Shown: piece by piece, positions 35,565 to 44,085 of the stretch
How the letters are laid out: every line of letters starts with the position of its first letter
Position numbering within the stretch: the first letter of the stretch is position 1
DNA from: CAZDXB01 sp964509335
GTDB taxonomy: Bacteria; Bacteroidota; Ignavibacteria; Kapaibacteriales; UBA2268
Reading direction: 5' to 3'
Assembly (NCBI GenBank): GCA_964509335.1
Contig: CAZDXB010000008.1
Coordinates: forward strand, 76,583-140,582
Length of the DNA stretch: 64,000 nucleotides
Translations under genes and position numbers: made by a program
The notes under the pieces: generated by a model
The model's input: only the letters and a program-made list of their open reading frames with translations
What the model was told of the DNA's origin: nothing
Databases searched by the model: none

Positions 35565-36761
35565 ATGAGAACTTTATACTTTCTATTCGCGGCTTTATTA
35601 TGCTACGTTGGATTTACCGAAACGGCGGAGTCGATACCGGCTTTCGCCAGAAAATACAGGATGTCGTGTATGACTTGCCATTCGCCGATTCCCAGATTGA
35701 AGGCTTACGGCGACGATTTCGCGGGCGCCGGTTTTAGGCTCGCCGACCAAGACGCCCCGCGCTATTACGTGGACGCCGGCGACGAAGAATTATCGCTTAT
35801 ACGCGACTTTCCCTTGGGGGTTCGCTTCGACGCGTTCGCGACTTACAACGTCGCCGACGAGAAGCAAGCCGAAACGGATTTGCCGTATTACTTCAAGCTC
35901 TTGTCGGGCGGGGAGATTTCCGAGCATCTCTCGTATTATATGTATTTTCTGCTGAGCGAGCGCGGCGAGACAGTCGGTCTAGAGGATTGTTATATTATGT
36001 ATAACGATTTGTTCGGGGTCGATTTCGATATTTACTTCGGGCAGTTTCAAGTGTCCGACCCCTTGTTCAAGCGGGAGTTGCGGCTCACTCTGGAAGATTA
36101 CGAAACATACACGACGACGCCCGGCTTGTCCGATATTAATATGAAATACGATAGAGGATTGATGCTCACCTACGGATTCGACTGGGGGACGGACATAATC
36201 TTCGAGGTCGTAAACGGCTGCGGACTACGCGAAGCCGACGGAATGAAACTGTTCGACAAGGACGAATACAAGAACTTTTTCGGCAGGATTTCGCAGGATA
36301 TAGGCGACTTCCTTCGAGTCGGAGCGTTCGCTTACAGCGGTAAGGAGGAGATAAAGAACGGCGCCGACTCGGTTTTGACAAATGAAGCGATGATTTGGGG
36401 ACCAGACCTAACGCTCGCTTTCGGCGATAAATTAGAGCTTAATTTGCAATACACGCAAAGAACCGACGACAAGATATTCGTTACCAAAGCCGACGCGGAA
36501 GCGACCGAAGACCTCGAAACCAAAGGCGCGTTAGCCGAGCTAATATTCACGCCGAACGGCGACCAAAGCAAGTGGTACGCCGTCGGACTGTTCAATTGGG
36601 TGGAATCGGATTTGGATATGATGAATTACAAGACGGCGTCTTTGCATTTAGGCTATTTAATGCGAAGGAACATAAGAGCGGTGGTTGAAGGCACTTATAA
36701 TTTCTCAAGCGAAAACAAGAACTTCGCAAAATTCAACATAGGTTTCGTAACGGCGTTTTAG
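35565..36761 (+). CDS. Beta-barrel outer-membrane protein with one c-haem site
   Basis: 398 residues. Signal peptide, then SIPAFARKYRMSCMTCHSP with C35, C38, H39, a single CXXCH right at the mature N-terminus, as in a known family of porin-like proteins that begin IPAFARKY. The rest is beta-strand rich and ends in Phe. It probably forms a barrel carrying a haem at its periplasmic mouth. It starts six bases after the small barrel gene. Confidence 0.88.
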   Translation: MRTLYFLFAALLCYVGFTETAESIPAFARKYRMSCMTCHSPIPRLKAYGDDFAGAGFRLADQDAPRYYVDAGDEELSLIRDFPLGVRFDAFATYNVADEKQAETDLPYYFKLLSGGEISEHLSYYMYFLLSERGETVGLEDCYIMYNDLFGVDFDIYFGQFQVSDPLFKRELRLTLEDYETYTTTPGLSDINMKYDRGLMLTYGFDWGTDIIFEVVNGCGLREADGMKLFDKDEYKNFFGRISQDIGDFLRVGAFAYSGKEEIKNGADSVLTNEAMIWGPDLTLAFGDKLELNLQYTQRTDDKIFVTKADAEATEDLETKGALAELIFTPNGDQSKWYAVGLFNWVESDLDMMNYKTASLHLGYLMRRNIRAVVEGTYNFSSENKNFAKFNIGFVTAF

Positions 36762-36777
36762 TAGATACAGACCGAAT

Positions 36778-36798
36778 AATCGGTTTTCGCGCGAATTT
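36778..36798 (+). terminator. Weak hairpin after the haem-barrel gene
   Basis: ACCGA-ATAA-TCGGT followed by TTT lies just past the stop at 36761. The stem is only five base pairs, so it is at most a weak intrinsic terminator. Confidence 0.3.
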
Positions 36799-36824
36799 AA
36801 CTGTTTTGAAAAGTTACATCTTAT

Positions 36825-36854
36825 GTTTATTATTAATATTTGTTAATAATAAAC
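36825..36854. promoter_or_regulatory. 12-bp-arm perfect palindrome upstream of PEGA gene
   Basis: Arms GTTTATTATTAA and TTAATAATAAAC are perfect complements around TATTTG. Located 76 bases before the PEGA lipoprotein start, in AT-rich DNA. It could be an operator for a dimeric regulator. It lacks the GC stem of an intrinsic terminator. Confidence 0.5.
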
Positions 36855-36930
36855 TAATTGTTTTTGATTTTGTTAATAAATTTTTTAATTTATATTTAAA
36901 GAAAATTTCATTTTTAAATAGTGAGAGTTT

Positions 36931-37422
36931 ATGAAAAAAATCAATTCAACTGGTAACGCGGTCTTTTTATTGTCGTTAATTGCGATTATTATAGGATTAG
37001 TAGGCTGCGCGTCTATTATGAGCGGAAGCAAGCAAGAAGTGTCTATTTCATCCGAACCAGAAAACGCTAAAATTTTTGTTAACGGGAATCAAATTGGAAC
37101 TACCCCGTCAAAAATTCTTTTAAAACGCGGCGAAAAACACATTATTGAAATAAGAGCCAACGGTTACGAGACATATAGGATTTCTACAAGTAAAACAATA
37201 ACCGGATGGTTTTGGGGAAATTTGATTTGCGGCGGGCTGATAGGTTTCGTCATCGATCTAGCGACAGGTAACGCGTACGACGTTGACCCTTCGAAAATAG
37301 ACGTTATTCTTGAGAAAGGCTCCGGAGCAACGAATATTTACCAAATGGAAAACTTTGGCAGTATAAACATTTACGATGAAAACAACAATCACATCGGAAC
37401 TGTTGACGTTTTATGGGAGTAA
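36931..37422 (+). CDS. PEGA-domain lipoprotein
   Basis: 163 residues. Lipobox GLVGCAS (Cys26). A PEGA domain spans about 38-90 (VSISSEPENAKIFVNGNQIG, then EIRANGYETY). A later glycine-rich hydrophobic stretch (GWFWGNLICGGLIGFVIDLA) looks like a membrane hairpin, as in many small PEGA proteins. The reading end overlaps the next gene by ten bases. AT-rich compared with the preceding electron-transfer genes. Confidence 0.87.
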   Translation: MKKINSTGNAVFLLSLIAIIIGLVGCASIMSGSKQEVSISSEPENAKIFVNGNQIGTTPSKILLKRGEKHIIEIRANGYETYRISTSKTITGWFWGNLICGGLIGFVIDLATGNAYDVDPSKIDVILEKGSGATNIYQMENFGSINIYDENNNHIGTVDVLWE

Positions 37423-38633
37423 AATTTAATAGACGATTTAAATTATCGCTTAAAATAGTTTTATTTTTTTCTTTAATAACTTCTTTAAACGCGCAATCTT
37501 TCTTTGAAACTTCGGGAAAGATTGCGTTTCTTTTTTACGATGAAGTTATGGCGCCTCAGAAATCATATGTTAGTAGTTGTCAATTCTACCCGTCTTGCTC
37601 GAAATTTTCTAAGAAATCAATTAAGCGATACGGTTTCTTTAAAGGAATATTAGCCACTACCGACAGATTGACGCGATGCAGCGGCGGCAACTTGAACGGA
37701 AGTCTTTATCCTAATCACAACGGCTTGCTATACGACCCCCCTAAAGCTAATTATGTGTTTGGCAAAGGAGGTCTTTGGAAAACTGAATTATTTTTACAAA
37801 AAGCTACGGGAACAAAAAAGTCCAAAACTTCAAAAAACTTTAGACTCGCTGAGAACTTATTTTATACAAATGACTATGACTTATCAATCTTAGAATTAAA
37901 AAGGATTGAAATTTCCTCTGAAGATATTTCTATTAAAAATAGAGCGAAGCTATTAATATCTCTTAACTGTTTGTTCAAAAAAGATTATGATTGCGCTCGG
38001 AATAATGTGGAATCTATTGTAACTAAAAAAAAGGTAATTGGAAAAAACGCATTAATAATTAATTTTATAGCTAACGATGCCGACGGAGCTAATCTTTTAA
38101 ATAAAAATCACTTAAAAACGAATCTTAAAAATGATGTTTATAGCCCAAAGCTACTAAGCAAATTGCTTATATATACTTATTTGAAATTAGAGCAATTAGA
38201 TAGCTTGAAAGCCGCTTACGGTTATATGAAAAAACATAATTTTTTGAAGAATCCGAAAATTATTCAGAAAACTCTTGATGAGTTTGACGAAATTCCTAGT
38301 AAATCCCCCGTTCTAGCCGGCGCTATGTCAACTATACTTCCCGGTAGCGGTTACGCGTATTCTGGTGAGATTAAAGAGGGACTTGCGGCTTTTCTAGTAA
38401 ACGGTTTATTAGGATGGGGAATTTATTCTTTATTTGCTAACAATAATACAGGCTCTGGGATACTTACTTCTATGGTTTCTCTCCCTTTTTATTTGGGCAA
38501 TATCGTTGGTTCTATTAATTCCGCTCAACTCTATAATAATAAGCATAAAGAAATGTATTATAGTGATTTTCGCTCTTCAATTGGCATCGATTTTTACTTT
38601 TCAACGAAGTATTTTAATTCACTTTGGAAATAA
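37413..38633 (+). CDS. Exported YidD-domain fusion protein
   Basis: 406 residues. A signal peptide (to about Ala27) is followed by a YidD/haemolytic-like domain (about 36-95) with CQFYPSCSKF (C56, C62), RYGFFKGILATTDRL and Cys89. A helical repeat-like region follows (about 130-290). The C-terminus (about 295-400) has PVLAGAMSTILPGSGYAYSG and hydrophobic segments, like DUF5683 proteins. Canonical YidD is a short cytoplasmic protein aiding YidC; this version appears exported and fused, so the same job cannot be assumed. It overlaps the PEGA gene by ten bases and is AT-rich, a hint of separate ancestry. Confidence 0.8.
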   Translation: MGVKFNRRFKLSLKIVLFFSLITSLNAQSFFETSGKIAFLFYDEVMAPQKSYVSSCQFYPSCSKFSKKSIKRYGFFKGILATTDRLTRCSGGNLNGSLYPNHNGLLYDPPKANYVFGKGGLWKTELFLQKATGTKKSKTSKNFRLAENLFYTNDYDLSILELKRIEISSEDISIKNRAKLLISLNCLFKKDYDCARNNVESIVTKKKVIGKNALIINFIANDADGANLLNKNHLKTNLKNDVYSPKLLSKLLIYTYLKLEQLDSLKAAYGYMKKHNFLKNPKIIQKTLDEFDEIPSKSPVLAGAMSTILPGSGYAYSGEIKEGLAAFLVNGLLGWGIYSLFANNNTGSGILTSMVSLPFYLGNIVGSINSAQLYNNKHKEMYYSDFRSSIGIDFYFSTKYFNSLWK

Positions 38634-38676
38634 GGGGACTTTTTTAATAACCGTCTAATTATAATTTTTTCCCTCC

Positions 38677-38743
38677 GTCCGAAACTTCGATTTCGGACTG
38701 AACAATTCTTCTATCTCCTTCCCAAGTTGGAATTTGGGAAGGA
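38677..38743. repeat. Two adjacent perfect hairpins
   Basis: Hairpin 1: GTCCGAAA/TTTCGGAC, loop of six, 38677-38698. Hairpin 2: TCCTTCCCAA/TTGGGAAGGA, loop of eight, 38716-38743. They lie in the convergent space between the YidD fusion and the T9SS gene. Neither is followed by a clear T-run, so they look like repeat elements more than terminators. Confidence 0.7.
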
Positions 38744-38782
38744 AGCAGGAGCCAAAGCTGATATAGCGCAAATCAAATATGC

Positions 38783-38838
38783 CCGCCCTCAAGGACGAAG
38801 CTAGTGGAATAGTAGTAAGATAATTGTGCTTGAGGCGG
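38783..38838. repeat. Inverted repeat pair around a short AT-rich core
   Basis: CCGCCCTCAAG near 38783 pairs with CTTGAGGCGG ending at 38838, with one bulged C and about 35 bases between the arms. It ends just before the stop of the T9SS gene. Could be a tiny mobile-repeat remnant. Confidence 0.5.
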
Positions 38839-38841
38839 TCT

Positions 38842-40347
38842 CTACCGCGCGACGCAAACAAATCTAGAATACAATCCGACGCTTGTCCGTAAAACTAGCA
38901 GATAAACGCCCGAAGTCAATATTCCGTTTGTTTCAAGCGCGTAAACGCCGCCGGTATAATCCAACGCGTCGTTCGAAAAGACTTTTTCGCCGTTAAGATT
39001 ATATATTGATATTTTGCGTAAGACAACGCGTTCCGAAATCTTTACGCGTAGTTGGCTTTCTACGGGATTTGGAAATATGATTATATCGCTCTCCGTTTCT
39101 TCTACGACGCCTACAATGTCGCTTTCAAGCGCCCCGATGGACGGCGGCGTTTTAAATAGCTTGTTGTTAAAATCTCTTATAGGCGTTCTAATCTTTTGCG
39201 GATTATAAAGTCCCGCGCCAATAGCAGGCGAGCCTTCCGAGAGCGCGAAATCGTCGCTTTGAATATCTATAAACATCGGAGCTTCGTTTATAATTCCGTT
39301 CGATTCTTCGACGGGCAGATTTGGTCCCGTCCAATTATCGTCTTCGTAATTATACCATAAGTTATTGGCGAAAAAGAAGGTTTCGGGCGCGGTGTTGTTT
39401 CCTATATTCAGCGTATAAACCGAAGAATTGTCGCTGATATAAACAATATTATTAACGAAAGCGTTGTCGCCGCAGGGCTGGAAGCCGTCCACGCTTTCCT
39501 GCAGGATGCGAATAGCCCATTTGTCCGGCTTTACGAGCGTATTGTTTACGACGTTGCAGTTAATCGCTCCTACGTAAGCTACAGGGGCTTGCGCTCCGAT
39601 AAATACATTCGCCCAGACGTTAATATTAGCGGCTTCGTAGTCCGCTCCTTGCGGTCGGAAAAAGGGCAGACCGGTCGAGCCGCCGATGTTAATAGCGCGA
39701 AGCCCGCCGTTTACGAACAGATTCCTCTCTATTCTGATTTTGCTCGAACCGCCCTTGGCTTGAATAGAATTAGAGCCGCCGTTTTCGAAAACGTTGTCTT
39801 GGAAATAGCCGTTGTGGCAGCCGACCATATCGACGAGACTTCCGCCGCCAGAGCCGTCTTTGAAGTAGCAGTCTTTTACGGCGAAATACTCAACGCCCGA
39901 GAGTTTCAATTCGTCGTTGTTGTCGGAAGCGTTCATTCCCAACCAACTGCAGTTTGTTATAACGACGTTCTTAGCGGGCGTGTCGAAGGTTCCGCCGTCG
40001 TCGATATTTACGCCGTTAGCGGTCTGCCCTTCGAATACAAAGCCCGATATAACGACGTTTTCCAGTTGAACGAAATGAATAGCTTGCGAGCCGCCGCGAT
40101 AAACGACGGAATCGTTGGGCTTGGCTATTATATATATCGGCGAGTCGTCGCTTCCTTTCAGATTTTCTATGCGCTCGCCGCCCGAATAAACTCCGCCGGC
40201 GACGATTATGCTGTCGCCGGGTTCGGCGTCGAAAGCGGCGTCTCTTATTGTTTGATATTGATATAAATCCTCGTCCAATCCTACGTTCAAAGTTTTAGCG
40301 GAAAGCGAGCAAGATAAAGCGAGCAGGCAAAGTATAAGCTTTTTCAA
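38842..40347 (-). CDS. T9SS-exported right-handed beta-helix protein
   Basis: 501 residues, TTG start (MKKLILCLLALSCSLSA signal peptide; the codon before the Lys-Lys is TTG). Residues about 25-400 form a parallel beta-helix: FAVKDCYFKDGSGGGS, NGYFQDNVFENGG and similar rungs, as in pectate-lyase-like proteins. The last 80 residues are a type A sorting domain (IIFPNPVESQL to LVLRTSVGLYSRFVCVAR). It should be secreted to the surface by the T9SS. Substrate unknown. It is the last of the minus-strand genes after glutaminyl cyclase. Confidence 0.9.
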   Translation of the reverse strand: MKKLILCLLALSCSLSAKTLNVGLDEDLYQYQTIRDAAFDAEPGDSIIVAGGVYSGGERIENLKGSDDSPIYIIAKPNDSVVYRGGSQAIHFVQLENVVISGFVFEGQTANGVNIDDGGTFDTPAKNVVITNCSWLGMNASDNNDELKLSGVEYFAVKDCYFKDGSGGGSLVDMVGCHNGYFQDNVFENGGSNSIQAKGGSSKIRIERNLFVNGGLRAINIGGSTGLPFFRPQGADYEAANINVWANVFIGAQAPVAYVGAINCNVVNNTLVKPDKWAIRILQESVDGFQPCGDNAFVNNIVYISDNSSVYTLNIGNNTAPETFFFANNLWYNYEDDNWTGPNLPVEESNGIINEAPMFIDIQSDDFALSEGSPAIGAGLYNPQKIRTPIRDFNNKLFKTPPSIGALESDIVGVVEETESDIIIFPNPVESQLRVKISERVVLRKISIYNLNGEKVFSNDALDYTGGVYALETNGILTSGVYLLVLRTSVGLYSRFVCVAR

Positions 40348-40425
40348 AGATGTACTCGATATATTTTGACATAGATTTTAACATTGTTGATTGTCTATTT
40401 TTCAACCCTAGGGTTAACCGTAGGG

Positions 40426-41319
40426 CTAGTATTTCCTAACCAGTTCAATCTCAAACAAATGTTTCCATAGTTTGCCCGTTACGAAAATCCGGTCGTTTTT
40501 CGAGTCGTAGGCGATACCGTTTAAGACGTCCGGATTGTCTTCCGGCGCTAAGTATTCGTAGAGGGGCGAAAGGTCGATTTCCGCTTCGATTTCGCCGTTA
40601 GCCGGATTGATTACGACTATTTTGTCCTTTTGGTAAACGTTCGCCCAAATTTTTCCCTTTACGTTTTCGAGTTCGTTTAAATAATACACAGCTTGATTTT
40701 TCTTCGAGCAAAGAATTGTTCTGACCTTTTCGAACGTTTTCGGTTGGACAAACTTGACGGCGTCCGAGCCGTCGCTAATAGCTAGCAAATCGCCGACGCG
40801 AGCTACGCCCCAACCTTCGCCTCTATATTCGAATTGCGAGAGTGGTTCCAGCGTTTTTTCGTTGTAAATAAAACATACGCCGGCTCGCCAAGTGAGTTGA
40901 TAAATTTTACCGTCGTAAAATTCAATTCCTTCGGCAAAATATCTGTTCGGCAAATCGTATTTCTTTACTACTTTGCCTGTTTCCAATTCAATTTTCTTGA
41001 TAGCCGAACTTCCGTACCGACCGCAACTTTCGTATATAAATCCGTCTTTGTAGAGGAGTCCTTGCGTGTAGGACGAGCGGTCGTGCGGATATACGTTCAA
41101 AACACGCGCTATGTATTTACCTGATACAGTTTTGGCGGATTGTTTCGCTTCGGTTCGTTTTGTTTTTGTCTTTTCGACGCTTTGCTCGGTTTTCGCGGTT
41201 TCTTTCGGCGTCGTTTTGCCGTTTTCGGAAGCGCCGCCCCTGCCGTTACAGCTAAAAAATAACGCCGCCGCTAATAAAGTCGGCGTCCAAAATTCCATTA
41301 TCTCTTTGCCAAGTTTCAT
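40426..41319 (-). CDS. Glutaminyl-peptide cyclotransferase (plant/bacterial type), lipoprotein
   Basis: 297 residues. Lipobox LFFSCNG (Cys24), then a Thr/Lys-rich linker (30-70), then a five-bladed propeller with YPHDRSSYTQGLLYKDGFIY and YFAEGIEFYDGKIYQLTW, hallmarks of glutamine cyclotransferase. It converts N-terminal Gln to pyroglutamate on exported proteins; in T9SS organisms this modification is common after signal-peptide cleavage. An internal ATG at residue 8 has a better ribosome site, so the start may be 21 bases further in. Confidence 0.9.
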   Translation of the reverse strand: MKLGKEIMEFWTPTLLAAALFFSCNGRGGASENGKTTPKETAKTEQSVEKTKTKRTEAKQSAKTVSGKYIARVLNVYPHDRSSYTQGLLYKDGFIYESCGRYGSSAIKKIELETGKVVKKYDLPNRYFAEGIEFYDGKIYQLTWRAGVCFIYNEKTLEPLSQFEYRGEGWGVARVGDLLAISDGSDAVKFVQPKTFEKVRTILCSKKNQAVYYLNELENVKGKIWANVYQKDKIVVINPANGEIEAEIDLSPLYEYLAPEDNPDVLNGIAYDSKNDRIFVTGKLWKHLFEIELVRKY

Positions 41320-41335
41320 AGTTCAATCGGCGCCG

Positions 41336-43870
41336 TTACTTTTTCTTTCTGTTCTCGATGAATAGTCCGGCAATTAATAGTATGGCGACCAGAATATTAG
41401 ACGCTATACTCAGGGTTTTGCCGGTTTCGAAGGCTTCCGATTCGTATTTTAATTCTATTGTATGTTTGCCTTCGGGAACGACGACGGACCTGAACGCGTA
41501 ATTCGTTTTGTAGATTTTAGCCGGCTCACCGTCGATATAGGCTTTCCACGCAGGCTCGTAGTATATTTCGCTGATGTATAATAAATTTTTGCCGGTCGCT
41601 TCGGCTTCTATTTTTAAATGATGAAGCCCTGTCTCTATCCCGTTTACTCTCGCGTTAGACGCCGATTCTATGTTTTTAGGCGCTTCTTCGTCAAAAAATG
41701 CCACTTGGCGGGGGTTGAAATCGCCGTTTTGTATATGTTTTAAGATTTCCAAAGGCTTCGCTTCGGCGGTTGAATCGACGAAGAAAGCTCTCGGTAAATA
41801 GTAGGGATTGCTAAATACCGCTTGTTGTTTTTGTCTCGACTGGAATACCATTTTGTATTCTTCGGATATTCTGCCGGAAGCTAATATATATTTAACGTTT
41901 AGCAAGCTCCAAAGGAACGGGTTGAATACCGTCGAAGTGGAGCCTTGGAAACGCGGCAGATTCGCTTGGTCCATTAAGTCTTGATAGACGCGGAGTTTCG
42001 CCGAGTGGTAGCCGTTTACGTTTCCAATTTTAAAGTAAGCTAAAGCGTTCGGCGATTCTCTTTGAATTAAATCCACGACTCTGAAGTTGTCTTTATCAGA
42101 TTTTATAAAATCTATTACGTCGGTTCGCTGGAAAGCTTTTTCTTCGATAGGTTTTTCGGAAACGTCCATCGGGCGATAATCGACTCGCCATAAATCTAAA
42201 AACAGAAGGGCGGCAATCGCTACGTAAAAGAAGCCTTTGCTAATTTTTCCGTGAACGTAATAATAGATTAGAATGGCGGTAGCCAAAGCTATGACGCCGA
42301 TGAAAAGCCAATCGGCGACGGTTTTATCGAATAGAAATTCGGGCAAGCCCTGAATTTTACCGAGTATATTTTGAAAAGAAGAATTTGCCGAGCCGGTAAC
42401 GGCGTCGATATAGAATGATTTAAATAGCGCGGCGAAAATTAAGCCAGCGCCGAGAAACGCTATTGCGGCTATCAATATGCCCTTTAGCATTTTCTTGTCG
42501 TCTTTATCGAGCGTCTTTTTTCTTTTGCTCATTAGCCCGCTGAGTCCGAATCCCGCTAGAATGGGGAATGCGAACTGCATTAGCGCTAAAGCCATACTCG
42601 GCGCCCGAAATTTGTTGAACATCGGGACGTAATAATAGAAAAAGTCGTAGAGAACGGGCAAGTTCTTTCCGAACGATAGCAGAAGCGAGAAAATTGAAAG
42701 AACCGCCAGAAACTGGACGAATATATTTTTTCTGTATAGTATAAATCCTACGATAGCCAGCCCGAATACGGCTATACCCATATACGCGGCGGCGTCGTCG
42801 AAGGGTTTCTGCCCCCAGTAAGTAGGTATTTTTAATGATTCGCCTCTGGTCGCGGGACCGCTGTATTCTAGTTTTCCGAAGCCGAAGTAGTTAGGGACGA
42901 GAAAGATAATAGTTTCTTCGGGGCTGAAAGACCACATAGTGGCGTAGTCATAGTCGTTGCCGCCGGAAGAGCTTTGCTTCGCGTTTTGCGTTTCGACAAT
43001 CGGACCTTGTCCGCGTGTCGAATGCGGCGTGTATTCCAGCACGTTAAGGTATCTGTCGGCGGACATTAGGAAAGAGATTCCGCCGGCGACTGCTAAAACT
43101 GCGGCTACCTTGACGATTTTAAGGGGCTCTTTTTTCGAGACGATTCTGCTGATTAACTCGAATATTAGATACAGAGCGAAAGCGCAAATGCCGTAGAAAA
43201 TCATTTGAACGTGTCCAGCTTCCATCATAATATGGATGGCTACGACGAGTAGAGCGGCGTGCAGCAGGGTGAACTTCACTCTAAGTTTTTCCATTAGCAG
43301 GAATACATAGGGGAACGTAGCGAAAACGACCGGTTTGGTGTTGTGTCCAATCATTATCCACACTATAACGCAGGTGGAAAAAACCGCCGCGATCGAGGAG
43401 AAGAAAGAGACGAAGCGCTCGAAATCTTTCATTCTCATCAAAAGATATATTCCCAGTCCGTAAAGGAAATAATAAAAAGCCAGCCGCGCTACCTCGTTGG
43501 CGAAAAGAGTCCCAACGAAACCGATTACCTCGAAAACAATTAGTTGTAGAAACGCCCAAGCTCTCGTTCCCGTTGTAAGCATAGCGGCGAAGCTGGGCAT
43601 TCCGCTGAAGATATAGGGTATCCATTGCGGAAACACGCCTTGGTCTTCGGCGTGTTCTACGTATTTTTCAAAACTGTTTGAGGCTATATTATCCGATACG
43701 TAGAATCCGTGTTCTAAGATTGCGGGCGCGAAAAAGATAAAAACGGCGAGTAGAATAAGCCCTACATAGAAATATTCTTGGTATTTTTCAGGAATAATCG
43801 GCGGCTTTTCTTTCTCTTTGCCAGTTTGCTTGTTTGAACTTCTTTTTTTCGGCGTTGGTTTTTTCGACAT
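41336..43870 (-). CDS. YfhO-family large membrane protein
   Basis: 844 residues from ATG 43868-43870, which follows AAGGA; a longer frame to 43909 is less likely. A Lys/Pro-rich head is followed by about 12 membrane helices, with a large periplasmic C-terminal part and one final helix near the end (SIASNILVAILLIAGLFI). The YfhO motif is visible in KYVEHAEDQGVFPQWIPYIF and AGHVQMIFYG. YfhO proteins are GT-C type membrane proteins thought to glycosylate lipoteichoic acid or other surface polymers. Here the acceptor is unknown. Confidence 0.87.
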   Translation of the reverse strand: MSKKPTPKKRSSNKQTGKEKEKPPIIPEKYQEYFYVGLILLAVFIFFAPAILEHGFYVSDNIASNSFEKYVEHAEDQGVFPQWIPYIFSGMPSFAAMLTTGTRAWAFLQLIVFEVIGFVGTLFANEVARLAFYYFLYGLGIYLLMRMKDFERFVSFFSSIAAVFSTCVIVWIMIGHNTKPVVFATFPYVFLLMEKLRVKFTLLHAALLVVAIHIMMEAGHVQMIFYGICAFALYLIFELISRIVSKKEPLKIVKVAAVLAVAGGISFLMSADRYLNVLEYTPHSTRGQGPIVETQNAKQSSSGGNDYDYATMWSFSPEETIIFLVPNYFGFGKLEYSGPATRGESLKIPTYWGQKPFDDAAAYMGIAVFGLAIVGFILYRKNIFVQFLAVLSIFSLLLSFGKNLPVLYDFFYYYVPMFNKFRAPSMALALMQFAFPILAGFGLSGLMSKRKKTLDKDDKKMLKGILIAAIAFLGAGLIFAALFKSFYIDAVTGSANSSFQNILGKIQGLPEFLFDKTVADWLFIGVIALATAILIYYYVHGKISKGFFYVAIAALLFLDLWRVDYRPMDVSEKPIEEKAFQRTDVIDFIKSDKDNFRVVDLIQRESPNALAYFKIGNVNGYHSAKLRVYQDLMDQANLPRFQGSTSTVFNPFLWSLLNVKYILASGRISEEYKMVFQSRQKQQAVFSNPYYLPRAFFVDSTAEAKPLEILKHIQNGDFNPRQVAFFDEEAPKNIESASNARVNGIETGLHHLKIEAEATGKNLLYISEIYYEPAWKAYIDGEPAKIYKTNYAFRSVVVPEGKHTIELKYESEAFETGKTLSIASNILVAILLIAGLFIENRKKK

Positions 43871-44085
43871 AATTATCCTTTTGAATAAAGTCAAAAATAA
43901 TAATCGCAATTTAACCTTTTGGAGTTAAATTCGAAACTGGGTTTGGAATTTTATTGTAAGCCGAAAAAAGAAACTTAACGTTAAAGCGAACGCGACTCCT
44001 AACTTGCGTAAGAAGACGCGAAACTCCGAGTCCCTATTTTTAAAATAAGGTTGCGATAATTGGGATATAATAGTCGAAACGTGAA

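Noticed and set aside
38655..38861. 68-residue minus-strand ORF
   Set aside because: Made of the hairpin repeats listed there and overlapping the T9SS gene's end; no coding signal of its own.
40390..40430. AACCCTAGGGTT palindrome as a terminator after glutaminyl cyclase
   Set aside because: A 12-bp palindrome without a loop cannot form a normal hairpin; the T-run is weak.
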